64,000 nucleotides of DNA. It comes from Chryseobacterium defluvii (GTDB lineage Bacteria > Bacteroidota > Bacteroidia > Flavobacteriales > Weeksellaceae). The position numbers and the translations under genes were made by a program. The notes beneath the pieces are model-generated. The model did no database searches. It saw only the letters and a program-made list of their open reading frames with translations, and had not been told where the DNA came from. The number at the start of each line of letters is the position of its first letter. Position 1 is the first letter of the stretch. Shown piece by piece: positions 42,570 through 50,938 of this stretch. The stretch spans positions 1,302,001-1,366,000 of the forward strand of contig NZ_JACHLE010000001.1 of assembly GCF_014204415.1 (NCBI RefSeq). Direction: 5' to 3'.

Positions 42570-43673
42570 TTAATTTAAAGTCACTTCAGCTTTCACATTC
42601 ATTCCGGTTCTCAGCTTTTGGGCTATCGTCTTATCCAAATTGATGAAATCGATCTTTACAGGCAGCCTTTGTACCACTTTTACGAAGTTCCCGCTGGCAT
42701 TATCCGGAGGAAGAATGGAAAAGGTGGCGCCTGTTGCCGGGGAGAAAGAGCTTACTACTCCGTTAAATTCTTTGTCAGGAAATGCATCGATCTCAATTTT
42801 CACCTTTTGTCCTTCTACCATTTTATCAACCTGGGTTTCCTTGAAGTTGGCCACTATCCATTTCTGATCATTCTTAACGAGACTGAACAATTGAGCCCCG
42901 GCCTGCAAATACTGCCCTGCCTGAATAGGAACTTTTCCTACAAAACCGTCTTCAGGAGCAACAATTACAGTATATGATAAATTGAGCCTTGCATTTTCCA
43001 CATCCACTTCTCTCTGTTTAGCTACTGAGCTGGCAACACCGATCTGTTGAGAACTTGCCGCAGTCTGGGAAGAAGCTACGCTGGTCTGCTGTGCCACCTG
43101 GTTTCTCTGGTCGATCAGAACCTGCAATTGCTTGTCTGCAGATTGTTTCGCTGCCAGAGCCTGCTCATACTGCTGCTCTGTGATAGAGTGATCTTTTACG
43201 AGGTTGGCGTATCTTTTTAAATCCTGTGAGGTTTTCCATACATTTACCTTTGCAGCTTCAATCTGTGCGTTAGCGGTTGCTACCGCTGCTTCTGATGTAT
43301 TGATATTCCTGGAAGTGGCGGCAGTAGTCGCCTGAGCCGTTGAAATATTGCTTTTCGCTGTAGCCAAGGCTGCCTGAGCCTGTACTAATGCCATTTTCTG
43401 ATCTCTGTTATCTAAAATAACCAGCGTGTCTCCTTTTTTTACCAGTTGGTTATCTTTCACTTTTACCTCAGCTACATACCCTGAAATTTTAGAGATCACC
43501 GGGGCCATATTGGAAGCGATCTGGGCATCATCCGTTTCCTCATGGGTCTGACCGTAAGAATAGGTTCTGTATCCATAAATTCCCCCTCCGATCACTACAA
43601 CAGCTAAAATTATCGGGAAAAGCAGATTCTTTTTCTTTTTAGGTTCGGTGGTTTGTGTATTATTGTTTTCCAT
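42570..43673 (-). CDS. emrA: HlyD/EmrA-type membrane-fusion adaptor
   Basis: 367 aa. Short cytosolic start with KKKK, one membrane segment (about 19-37, LFPIILAVVVIGGGIYGY), then the periplasmic part: lipoyl half-motif MAPVISKISGYVAEVKVKDN and KGDTLVILDNRD, a long alpha-hairpin rich in Ala/Gln (about 90-210), second lipoyl half VAPEDGFVGKVPIQAGQYLQ and a beta-barrel with IVANFKETQVDKM. It bridges the EmrB permease and TolC. It is 16 bases downstream of the tolC gene, in the same operon. Confidence 0.93.
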   Translation of the reverse strand: MENNNTQTTEPKKKKNLLFPIILAVVVIGGGIYGYRTYSYGQTHEETDDAQIASNMAPVISKISGYVAEVKVKDNQLVKKGDTLVILDNRDQKMALVQAQAALATAKSNISTAQATTAATSRNINTSEAAVATANAQIEAAKVNVWKTSQDLKRYANLVKDHSITEQQYEQALAAKQSADKQLQVLIDQRNQVAQQTSVASSQTAASSQQIGVASSVAKQREVDVENARLNLSYTVIVAPEDGFVGKVPIQAGQYLQAGAQLFSLVKNDQKWIVANFKETQVDKMVEGQKVKIEIDAFPDKEFNGVVSSFSPATGATFSILPPDNASGNFVKVVQRLPVKIDFINLDKTIAQKLRTGMNVKAEVTLN

Positions 43674-43689
43674 TGTTGGTAGTATTCTT

Positions 43690-45012
43690 TTATTTAATTG
43701 TTAAAGTTCCGGTTGTTTGTAATAGTTTTCTGTAAGCTAATACAGCATCAGCTTTGGCATTGATCACTCCTACGTTGGCAGAGATCTGTGCTGCATCCGC
43801 GTCCAGCAGTTCAGTCATGGTTGCCAAACCATTATCAAACTTATTTTTGGTAATCCTGTAATTTTCGTTAGCCTGTATCGCAGATTTTTCAAACACCGCA
43901 ATTCTCTGTTTGGAATAGCCTGCATTCTGATACTCCCTGTTGACTTCAAGTCTGATATTATCATTTAGCAGTTCATTGGTCGCTTCCAGCTGCAGTTCTC
44001 TCGCATGAGACTGCTTTAAGGCTGAATTCTGCTTCCATAGATTGGCCAGATTGTAAGAAACCCCCACCCCGACATTCACTGCATTATAAATCGTGATAAA
44101 CTTCGGAGCATCTGCTGCAATGTACCCACCGGTTAATGCAACTGTAGGATAATTTTCTGCTTTTGCTGCCTTTGTTCCCAATTGTGCCGCTTTTCTCTGT
44201 TGGTCCAAAGCCTGAAGATCTTTACGGTTCTGCTGTGCTTCATTTACATAATAGTCTACCGGTTTGGTATCCTCCGTTTCTTCTATATATTGAGGATCTG
44301 TCTCCAATTCTGTAGTCTGGGGAAGTCCCAGCAGCAGATCCATATTGATATTGGCAATATGGTAGTTGTTCCTGGCTTCCAACAGCTGAAGCTCAATGTT
44401 CGATGTCTGAAGATTGGCTTTTAATCGGTCATTTCTGGCGATCAGCCCATTATTTTCCATCTTTAGGAAAGTTTCATCCCTTTTTTCGGAAGCAGTAAGA
44501 TTTTCTTCTAATACTTTTATCGACTGGCTGGCTTTAAACAGGTTATTATAGGCCTGTGCAACGTTATAGGCAATAGCGATCTTATCATTCTCTGTGCTTA
44601 ATCTGGCCGCTTCCACAAGGTATTTCGCCGATTCAATCCCGTACCTGATCCTTCCGCCTGCATACAAAGGCATGGAAAGGCTGGCCTGGCCTAAAAATAC
44701 AGATTTCGGGGCTGCCATTTCACCACCACCGGAAGCACCCGATTCCCCTAAGAATTTAAGGTCTACTTTGGCATTGGTGAGACGCATATAGCTGCCGGAA
44801 AGCTTAAGATCCGGAAGCTGCCTGTTTTTTGCATCCAGAAGGTCTGCCGTGGCTTCTTCTATTTTGGCCGCATCAATTTTCAGATTTTTACTGTTTTGGA
44901 TTCCCAATTGTACAGCTTCATCCAGATTAAGCTGTTTTCTCTCCTGCGCATTGGCACTTATGCAACCTGCAAACAGGGAGAATGCAATCACTGAGTTATT
45001 TATTCTCTTCAT
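43690..45012 (-). CDS. TolC family outer-membrane efflux protein
   Basis: 440 aa. Signal peptide about 1-22 (AFSLFAGCISANA), then two tandem OEP domains of helix-strand-helix form: RKQLNLDEAVQLGIQNS marks the first and YYVNEAQQNRKDLQALDQQ the second. The outer-membrane beta-strands are suggested near LKLSGSYMRLTNAK and VALTGGYIAADAP. Its start overlaps the tetR 3' end by 17 bases, showing tight coupling. Works as the outer channel of the tripartite pump with EmrA and EmrB. Confidence 0.92.
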   Translation of the reverse strand: MKRINNSVIAFSLFAGCISANAQERKQLNLDEAVQLGIQNSKNLKIDAAKIEEATADLLDAKNRQLPDLKLSGSYMRLTNAKVDLKFLGESGASGGGEMAAPKSVFLGQASLSMPLYAGGRIRYGIESAKYLVEAARLSTENDKIAIAYNVAQAYNNLFKASQSIKVLEENLTASEKRDETFLKMENNGLIARNDRLKANLQTSNIELQLLEARNNYHIANINMDLLLGLPQTTELETDPQYIEETEDTKPVDYYVNEAQQNRKDLQALDQQRKAAQLGTKAAKAENYPTVALTGGYIAADAPKFITIYNAVNVGVGVSYNLANLWKQNSALKQSHARELQLEATNELLNDNIRLEVNREYQNAGYSKQRIAVFEKSAIQANENYRITKNKFDNGLATMTELLDADAAQISANVGVINAKADAVLAYRKLLQTTGTLTIK

Positions 45013-45622
45013 AACCTAAAAGGTCTTTTAAAATATGTTTTATGTGGTTTTTAAGCTCTGTATAATACTTTTCGTCAAAAACTTCTTCTTCCCCGGTATC
45101 ATTCAGGAACTCTTTGTACATTCCTTTGGCGTTGAAAGCATAAAATAAGGTACCGCTGACAGTCGCATGAAGCAGGTAGATCGGAGGATTCTTAGTAAAG
45201 ATCCCTTTTTTCAATCCACTTTCCAGTATCTGTGAATACATAGAGATAAAGCCCATTTTCGCCTGTTTCAGGAATTCCACGATCTGTGGATTCTCAGTAT
45301 AAAGCTGCTCGCGCTGCATGATCCTGTAAAAGCACTTATGGTTCCTTATTCTTCCTGTAAACTGCTCTACTATTTTCTCTACTTTTTCCCATTCATTGAT
45401 ATCGGTTCTCTCTAAAATATCTTTTGAGAAAAACTGCCCTTCCTTCATCCTGTATTCTACCAGACCTTCATACAGCTTTTCTTTTGAGCCGAAATAATAG
45501 GATATCATAGAGATATTCACATTGGCAGCTTTGGCGATCTCCCTTGTAGAAGTCCCTTCAAAGCCTTTCTCTGCAAAAAGCTTTTCGGCTGCAAATATTA
45601 TGTTTTCTTCTTTTGAAATCAT
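44996..45622 (-). CDS. TetR/AcrR family repressor of the efflux operon
   Basis: 208 aa from ATG 45622 (an upstream Met at 45646 lies inside the -7 box CAAATGTA region and is rejected). N-terminal HTH GTSTREIAKAANVNISMISY followed by YFGSKEKLYEGLVEYR; the rest is an all-helical ligand-binding domain with LLHATVSGTLFYAFN. It is the first gene of its own operon; the 16-bp palindrome at 45669-45684 overlaps the -33 element, so autorepression and repression of the pump is likely, released by a pump substrate. Confidence 0.92.
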   Translation of the reverse strand: MISKEENIIFAAEKLFAEKGFEGTSTREIAKAANVNISMISYYFGSKEKLYEGLVEYRMKEGQFFSKDILERTDINEWEKVEKIVEQFTGRIRNHKCFYRIMQREQLYTENPQIVEFLKQAKMGFISMYSQILESGLKKGIFTKNPPIYLLHATVSGTLFYAFNAKGMYKEFLNDTGEEEVFDEKYYTELKNHIKHILKDLLGYEENK

Positions 45623-45643
45623 TTTGTATCTATTTTTCTGCTG

Positions 45644-45675
45644 CAAATGTACATTAAGATTTTATACAAATCAAA
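45644..45675 (-). promoter_or_regulatory. Promoter of the tetR-tolC-emrAB operon
   Basis: Minus strand TACATTTG (-7, 45644-45651) with TTTG (-33, 45672-45675) 20 bases upstream, the ideal flavobacterial spacing. Confidence 0.7.
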
Positions 45676-45684
45676 CGATTGATT
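45669..45684. promoter_or_regulatory. Putative TetR operator
   Basis: AATCAA-ACGA-TTGATT, a perfect six-base inverted repeat with a four-base centre, covering the -33 box of the efflux promoter. Confidence 0.65.
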
Positions 45685-45735
45685 GATTTTTTAATTTATT
45701 TTTAATTTTAGTTAATACAAGTATTTGAAAATTAC

Positions 45736-45743
45736 TATATTTG
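45736..45743 (+). promoter_or_regulatory. -7 box (TATATTTG) of the 45768 gene
   Basis: Exact TAnnTTTG match, 25 bases before the ATG; no well-placed -33 box seen. Confidence 0.5.
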
Positions 45744-45767
45744 ACTTCAGATAAAAATTAAAGAATT

Positions 45768-45998
45768 ATGAAAAAATTTGTTTCTGCTCTGGCAGTTGTT
45801 GGCTTGTTTACATTCAGTTTTGCTCAGGAAACTCCAAAAGGTGGATGCTGCGCTGGTAAAGAAAAAAAGGAATGCTCCGTAAAAGATAAGAAGGCATGTA
45901 GCGATGATCATCACAAATCTTGTGATACGAAAGCTAAAACAGCCGAAAATGAAAAGACCAAGACAAAAACTACTGCAAAAGCGAAAAAAGCAGCTTAA
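45768..45998 (+). CDS. Small secreted Cys/Lys-rich protein
   Basis: 76 aa. Signal peptide MKKFVSALAVVGLFTFSFA; mature start QETPKGGCCAGKEKKEC, then SVKDKKACSDDHHKSC: five cysteines and two adjacent histidines within about 30 residues, and a Lys/Thr/Ala tail (KTKTTAKAKKAA). The CC...C...C..HH..C arrangement could bind a metal such as copper or zinc, like small metallothionein-like or metal-scavenging proteins; this is inference. Divergent from the tetR efflux operon. I do not recognise a named family. Confidence 0.7.
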   Translation: MKKFVSALAVVGLFTFSFAQETPKGGCCAGKEKKECSVKDKKACSDDHHKSCDTKAKTAENEKTKTKTTAKAKKAA

Positions 45999-46027
45999 TA
46001 TTTTATAGTATTGGCAGACAGCAATTT

Positions 46028-46102
46028 TGTCATTCCGCATAAACCCGGACTAAATAGGTACTATTACTTGTCGAGATTCTTCACTGTGTTCAGAATGACA
46101 AA
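46028..46102. repeat. REP-like intergenic element, copy 3 (full)
   Basis: TGTCATTCCG at the left end and TTCAGAATGACA at the right form inverted ends (TGTCATTC / GAATGACA) around about 60 bases with an AGATTCTTCACTGTG core shared with copy 2. Confidence 0.55.
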
Positions 46103-46124
46103 CGTTAATGCATATTAAAAAATT

Positions 46125-46152
46125 AAAGTCCTGAAAATTTCAGGACTTTTTT
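46125..46152. terminator. Bidirectional terminator between 45768 gene and holB
   Basis: Perfect 12-bp stem AAAGTCCTGAAA / TTTCAGGACTTT with a one-base centre and T-runs on both strands. Confidence 0.8.
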
Positions 46153-47269
46153 ATGTGTTCTTATGGATATATCTTGAAAGCTTTATTCCAAGGTCTGTCC
46201 ATATTATTTTAGGATTCCCGTTCCTTGTCAGGTGCAGGTCGGCAGTATTGATCTCTTCCAAAATGCTTTCAATATTGGCTCCGCTTATAAACCGGGAAAA
46301 ACCTGTCCAGTTAAAACCGTTCGCATCGATCTTTTTATAGACCAGATCCTCGGACTGATAGTTTTGAAGTAAAGCCAGCCTGAAAATTTCCGAACAATAG
46401 TTCAGAAAGTTCTTTTGCTTCTCGCGGTTCCATCCGGATATTTCCCTTGCCCAGAAGATGATACTTTTAAGGAATTCGGGTTTCTTCTTCACTTGGAATG
46501 CATCACGCACCCATTGAATAAACAGTTTTTCGAATTCATCACTCTTATTTCCGGCATTTAAAAGCTTAATCGCTTCATTAAGGTTTCCCTGGGCTTCATG
46601 TACAATTTCTTTCACTTTTTCATCCGCTACTGAAAAACTTTTCCTCAGGCACGCCTCCAAATCTTCATCATTAATTCTCGGAACTTCCACCACCTGGGTA
46701 CGTGACAGGATCGTAGGAAGAATATCATTTGTGCTTTCAGCGGTTAAAAGAATGATCGTCTTTGCCGGAGGTTCTTCTAAAAATTTAAGGAATTTATTGG
46801 AAGCGGCAATGTTCATTTTATCAGCTCTCCATACGATGAGCAGTTTTGTTCCGCCTTCATAGCTTTTAAGCGAGAATTTCTGGTTCTGGTCATCTATTTC
46901 ATCTGCTGAAATAAAAAGCTGTTTATTCTCCGAATCCAGGAATGCCGTCCAGTCATCATAGCTCGCATAGGGAGAAGCCAGGATCATTTCCCTGAACTCC
47001 TCGAATTTATTCTTACTTAAAGAGTTTTTATTATCTGTATAAACCGGGAAACTGAAATGCAGGTCCAGATGATTCAGGTGCTCTACTTTTGAAGCGGCAT
47101 GCTCATTTTCTCCACTCAATATTTCTTTGGCATAAGCTAAAGCCAGCGGTAAGGTTCCATACCCTTCTTTTCCGACAAAAAGTTGGGCGTGACTCACCCT
47201 ATTTTCAGCGATACTGTCTTTTAAAAGTCTTTTCAGGTTTTCCTGTCCGGCTATGTTCTCCCAATTCAT
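46151..47269 (-). CDS. holB: DNA polymerase III subunit delta'
   Basis: 372-aa clamp-loader subunit. N-terminus WENIAGQENLKRLLKDSIAE, RVSHAQLFVGKEGYGTLPLA (a degenerate Walker A, as usual for delta', which does not hydrolyse ATP), EEPPAKTIILLTAES and ILPTILSRTQVVEVP (sensor-1 region with SRT/SRC motif). The C-terminal collar domain follows (about 210-372). The usual zinc-binding cysteines of the gram-negative DnaX/delta' fold are not seen, as is common in Bacteroidota. Monocistronic, convergent with the 45768 gene. Divergent from the orphan ParA gene. Confidence 0.9.
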   Translation of the reverse strand: MNWENIAGQENLKRLLKDSIAENRVSHAQLFVGKEGYGTLPLALAYAKEILSGENEHAASKVEHLNHLDLHFSFPVYTDNKNSLSKNKFEEFREMILASPYASYDDWTAFLDSENKQLFISADEIDDQNQKFSLKSYEGGTKLLIVWRADKMNIAASNKFLKFLEEPPAKTIILLTAESTNDILPTILSRTQVVEVPRINDEDLEACLRKSFSVADEKVKEIVHEAQGNLNEAIKLLNAGNKSDEFEKLFIQWVRDAFQVKKKPEFLKSIIFWAREISGWNREKQKNFLNYCSEIFRLALLQNYQSEDLVYKKIDANGFNWTGFSRFISGANIESILEEINTADLHLTRNGNPKIIWTDLGIKLSRYIHKNT

Positions 47270-47438
47270 GTTTCAAAGATAAAGAAATTTGGGAAAGGTA
47301 AGATTGCATATGGCTGATTTATGACAACAGTAAGGAATGTCTGGTAAATTTATAGAGGTTGACGTTCTAATTTAATTTTTAATAATTGTCAAATAATTGT
47401 ATATTAGAAGAAATTAATAATTAAAAAAACAAATAACT

Positions 47439-48533
47439 ATGGCAAAAATTATTTCCTTGTTCAATCACAAGGGAGGAGTTAGTAAAACAACTACCGTTTT
47501 TCATTTGGGGTGGAAATTGGCATCACAAGGCAGAAAAGTGCTTATGATAGATGCAGATCCCCAATGTAATTTAACTGGTCTAACACTTGGTCTTGAAGAT
47601 TATGATTCTTTACTTAATTTTTACAATGATGAAGAAAATACAGATATTTTTAGTAGTCTTGCGCCAATATTTGAATTGGACGCCACCGAAACAGCTGACA
47701 AAAAGAATCCAAATTCAATAACACCTACGGCAAATGAGAATCTTTTTATTTTAGCTGGTAATATCCGATTTTCAGAATTAGATATACAAATTGCTACAGC
47801 CCTAACAAGTAGTAGTACAATTCCGATCTTGAGAAAATTTGTAGGATCATTTAATAATTTTGTTAGAAAAATTGCTGATCATAATAATATTGATATAGTA
47901 TTAGTTGATATGAGCCCAAGTGTATCATCAACCAATCATTGCATATTCATGAGTTCCGATTATTTCATTATTCCTGTCTCCCCCGACTTCTATTGTTATC
48001 AAGCAATTGATTCTTTAAGTAATGTTTTGCCCAAATGGGCAATTGATATTGAGCGTTTTAAAGGTACTGGAGAAGATGATTTACCAGAAAATAATCCAAA
48101 AATGTTAGGGTTTATAACACAAAATTATAGAATTTATACCGTTAATAAAAGTGACGAAGATGAAACCGATTCTCCAAAGAAAATGTCCAAGGTTTATCAA
48201 GATTGGTTAGACAAAATTAATGATATTTTAAACAGTAAACTTGTTCCTGAACTTCAGGAAAAAGATATGATTGTAGATGAAGAATTATTCAAATCGTCTG
48301 TAACGCATGGAGATCCTTATCATTTAGCCGGAATTCAAAACTTCAGCGGATTAATTCCTGTTTCGCAAGAAACATCTAAACCTATATATGAATTAACAGA
48401 GACTGATGGTAATTGGTCTGGTGCACGATGGAAACATGAAAAAAATGGAAAAGAATATGGAATTAAGGTAAATATTGAGGATGCAAATAAAGTTTATAGT
48501 AGTTTAGCGGAAGCTATAACCAAGATGATATAA
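47439..48533 (+). CDS. Orphan ParA-type ATPase
   Basis: 364 aa. Deviant Walker A KGGVSKTT at residues 11-18 (MAKIISLFNHKGGVSKTTT), A' motif LMIDADPQCNLTGLTLG and Walker B IDIVLVDMSPS. It is longer than chromosomal ParA/Soj (about 260 aa): there is a roughly 40-residue acidic insertion (about 60-100) and an extended C-terminus (about 230-364) containing GSEEDETDSPKKMSK-like acidic/basic stretch and WSGARWKHEKNGKEYGIKVN. No parB or parS is adjacent. Strikingly AT-rich with unlike codon use (many AAT, TTA, ATA) compared with holB and lptC on either side, so probably acquired. Similar stand-alone ParA proteins are found in defence or plasmid-like islands; function here unknown. Confidence 0.85.
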   Translation: MAKIISLFNHKGGVSKTTTVFHLGWKLASQGRKVLMIDADPQCNLTGLTLGLEDYDSLLNFYNDEENTDIFSSLAPIFELDATETADKKNPNSITPTANENLFILAGNIRFSELDIQIATALTSSSTIPILRKFVGSFNNFVRKIADHNNIDIVLVDMSPSVSSTNHCIFMSSDYFIIPVSPDFYCYQAIDSLSNVLPKWAIDIERFKGTGEDDLPENNPKMLGFITQNYRIYTVNKSDEDETDSPKKMSKVYQDWLDKINDILNSKLVPELQEKDMIVDEELFKSSVTHGDPYHLAGIQNFSGLIPVSQETSKPIYELTETDGNWSGARWKHEKNGKEYGIKVNIEDANKVYSSLAEAITKMI

Positions 48534-48849
48534 AATAAAAAAACTCAATTTAGATTGCCCAAAAAACTAAACATTTTAGGGGCATTTATGTAGAGGCATG
48601 ATATTCTGATTATCTTATTAAATCATTGCAATTTTTGCATAGCACCAATAAGATGATAAGACGAGGGTTTTATATGAATCAATATTTTTATGTACCGTAA
48701 GAAAAATACTTCCAAAGATTATTTTTTCTTTTTACTGTCAATTTATCTATTATAATTCCCCTATTTTTCCCTTAACAAACTTTAACCTCATGAAATTTTT
48801 ACAATTCATTAATATTTAAGATATTTGCGCATTATTTTAAAAATATAGA
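48534..48849. other. AT-rich spacer after the ParA gene
   Basis: 316 bases, AT-rich; no gene, hairpin or recognised box that I can support. It may be the right edge of the inserted ParA segment. Confidence 0.4.
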
Positions 48850-50127
48850 ATGAAAAAAATCTTTGTACTATCATTCATATCAGTCGGGTATTTCCTGAAT
48901 GCGCAGAACCTGAGTAACTCACCTTATGCGACCTACGGAATTGGAGATGTAAAATATGATAATACGATTGAAACTGCCTCAATGGGAGGAATATCTACTG
49001 CTTTTATAAGTGATTTTACCAGCAGTTTCAACTTTGCCAACCCTGCCAATAATGCTAATTTCGAACTTACGAGTATAAGGCTGGAGGCTACTAATGAGAA
49101 CAATTATTTCAAAACGGACTATAATAATACGAAGTCTACCAAGCACTCCACGTATTTATCTAATATTTCACTGGCTTTTCCATTATCACCAAAAATGAAA
49201 ATGGGAATTTCCTATCAGCCCTACAGTTCAAAAAGCTATGATATCCTTCATGAGACAACCCTGCTTGACGGGACTATTATGGCCAGCCGTTTCAGAGGAA
49301 GCGGTACTTTGAATACGGCTCAGGCAGCACTTTCATACAAAGTCAATCAGGAATTTTCCGTAGGTTTAAGAGCCAATCTGTATTTTGGTAATCTTTATGA
49401 TACGAATGAATTGGGATATTCCAATGCTGAGCTGATCAACGGATATGAGACCAAAAACAGTATCAAGAACTTTAATTTCACCTTGGGTGCAAGCTATCAG
49501 AAACTGAATACTAGCACAGATCGTAAATTCACGATCGGGGCTACCACTACTTTCGGGAATACCAGCAATATGACCACTGAATATAAGAACAGTACTTATT
49601 TCTATACTGATGGAGAAGTGAAAGCCGGAGAAAGCATCATTGAAGAGAAGAGAACAAATTCCAAGAATCTTTTACCTCTTCAAGCGTCTGTAGGGGTGGG
49701 CTATGGCAGCGAGAACCAGTGGTTCCTGTCTCTTCAGGCTGATTATAAGAAAGGGGAAACTATTTCTTATTTTGGCAATACCTTCGACTTTGAGGATTCT
49801 TACAGAATTTCTGCCGGAGGATGGTATCTTCCGAACTACAATAACTTCCGAAACTACTTTTCCAGAGTGGTATACCGGTATGGGGCATTTTATGAAAAAG
49901 GAAATTTAAAGCTTGCCGGAAACAATATCAATAAATTCGGGATCTCCGCAGGGGTACTTCTTCCGTTCAAAAATAGCAGCATTACCAGAATGAGCGGCCT
50001 TGAACTTGGAGTGGAAGTGGGTAAGCGAGGAACTTTGAATGATAACCTGATCAACCAGAATTTCATCAATTTCAGAATAGGCTTTAACTTTGCAGATAAG
50101 TGGTTCAGAAAGAACCTTTATAACTAG
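48850..50127 (+). CDS. Outer-membrane beta-barrel protein upstream of lptC
   Basis: 425 aa. Signal peptide MKKIFVLSFISVGYFLNA; mature start QNLSNSPYATYGIGDVKYDN, then SMGGISTAFISDFTSSFNFA with N-P-A-N repeats, as in FadL-like/PorV-like outer-membrane porins of Bacteroidota. Alternating aromatic/polar strands run through the protein and it ends with FRIGFNFADKWFRKNLYN, a typical barrel end. It lies one base before lptC, in the same operon, a common arrangement in flavobacteria, so a link to outer-membrane biogenesis is plausible. Exact role unknown. Confidence 0.8.
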   Translation: MKKIFVLSFISVGYFLNAQNLSNSPYATYGIGDVKYDNTIETASMGGISTAFISDFTSSFNFANPANNANFELTSIRLEATNENNYFKTDYNNTKSTKHSTYLSNISLAFPLSPKMKMGISYQPYSSKSYDILHETTLLDGTIMASRFRGSGTLNTAQAALSYKVNQEFSVGLRANLYFGNLYDTNELGYSNAELINGYETKNSIKNFNFTLGASYQKLNTSTDRKFTIGATTTFGNTSNMTTEYKNSTYFYTDGEVKAGESIIEEKRTNSKNLLPLQASVGVGYGSENQWFLSLQADYKKGETISYFGNTFDFEDSYRISAGGWYLPNYNNFRNYFSRVVYRYGAFYEKGNLKLAGNNINKFGISAGVLLPFKNSSITRMSGLELGVEVGKRGTLNDNLINQNFINFRIGFNFADKWFRKNLYN

Positions 50128-50128
50128 A

Positions 50129-50719
50129 ATGAAGTTTTTAATAAATATATCATATAAAAATATAGCATACCTTTTTAGTTGTGCTATATTTTTTATACTG
50201 ACCTCCTGTGAAGAGGATCTTACCAAGCGGAATGCCAACCAGAGCAAGAACTTTCCTTCGCAGATCATTCATCATGCCAATATCGTCCAAAGGGATTCCG
50301 GTTTTGTGACTTTAAAGGCTACAGCTCCTATTATTGAAAAGTACGAATTGATAGACAGTCCGTATATCGTAGCTAAAAAGGGGATGAATATCCAGTTTTT
50401 TGATAAGAAAAAACCAAAAGTTCCCGGAAAGATCGTTGCCAAATATGCTAGGATCTTCGAGTACAAAAAGTTTTACGAGGCTAAAGGAGATGTAAGGATT
50501 ACCACCAATGAAGGCCAGAGATTCGCTACGCAAAGCATCTACTGGGACCAGAAAAAAAAGCGTATTTATACTAAAGATACCGTATATGTAACGATGGAAG
50601 ACGGCTCAACTTTAGTGGCCGACCACGGCATGACTGCCAAGGATGATTTTTCGGAATATACGTTCTTCAAGAATTCCGGGGATTTCAGTACTAAACAAAT
50701 TTCCGAAAAACAAAAATAA
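50129..50719 (+). CDS. lptC: LPS export protein LptC
   Basis: 196 aa from ATG 50129; an upstream frame to 50090 overlaps the previous gene and is rejected. N-terminus with a lipoprotein-like signal (IAYLFSCAIFFILTSCEED), then an OstA/LptC beta-jellyroll: FVTLKATAPIIEKYE, GKIVAKYARIFEYKKFYEAK, GDVRITTNEGQRFATQSIYW and VYVTMEDGSTLVADHGMTAK. LptC is the periplasmic bridge passing lipopolysaccharide from LptBFG to LptA. The apparent lipobox (TSC) would make it lipid-anchored instead of membrane-spanning, which is usual for the Bacteroidota form. Operon with the barrel gene before it. Confidence 0.88.
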   Translation: MKFLINISYKNIAYLFSCAIFFILTSCEEDLTKRNANQSKNFPSQIIHHANIVQRDSGFVTLKATAPIIEKYELIDSPYIVAKKGMNIQFFDKKKPKVPGKIVAKYARIFEYKKFYEAKGDVRITTNEGQRFATQSIYWDQKKKRIYTKDTVYVTMEDGSTLVADHGMTAKDDFSEYTFFKNSGDFSTKQISEKQK

Positions 50720-50938
50720 TCCTGCATTTTAAACCATGAAGGAGAATTTAAGAAGTAAAAATAGTTAAGATTAATCATTTCTGATTTTTAATTATCTTAC
50801 TACTCTTAAACAGCTTATTATATCTTAATGGTTCCAAAAATAAAAGTTTAAACAAACTATAGTTTATTTTAAAAACACCATAGTTATAGTAAGGCCATAA
50901 ATATGATAATAAATTCTTATGGAAAATTCATTTATCCT

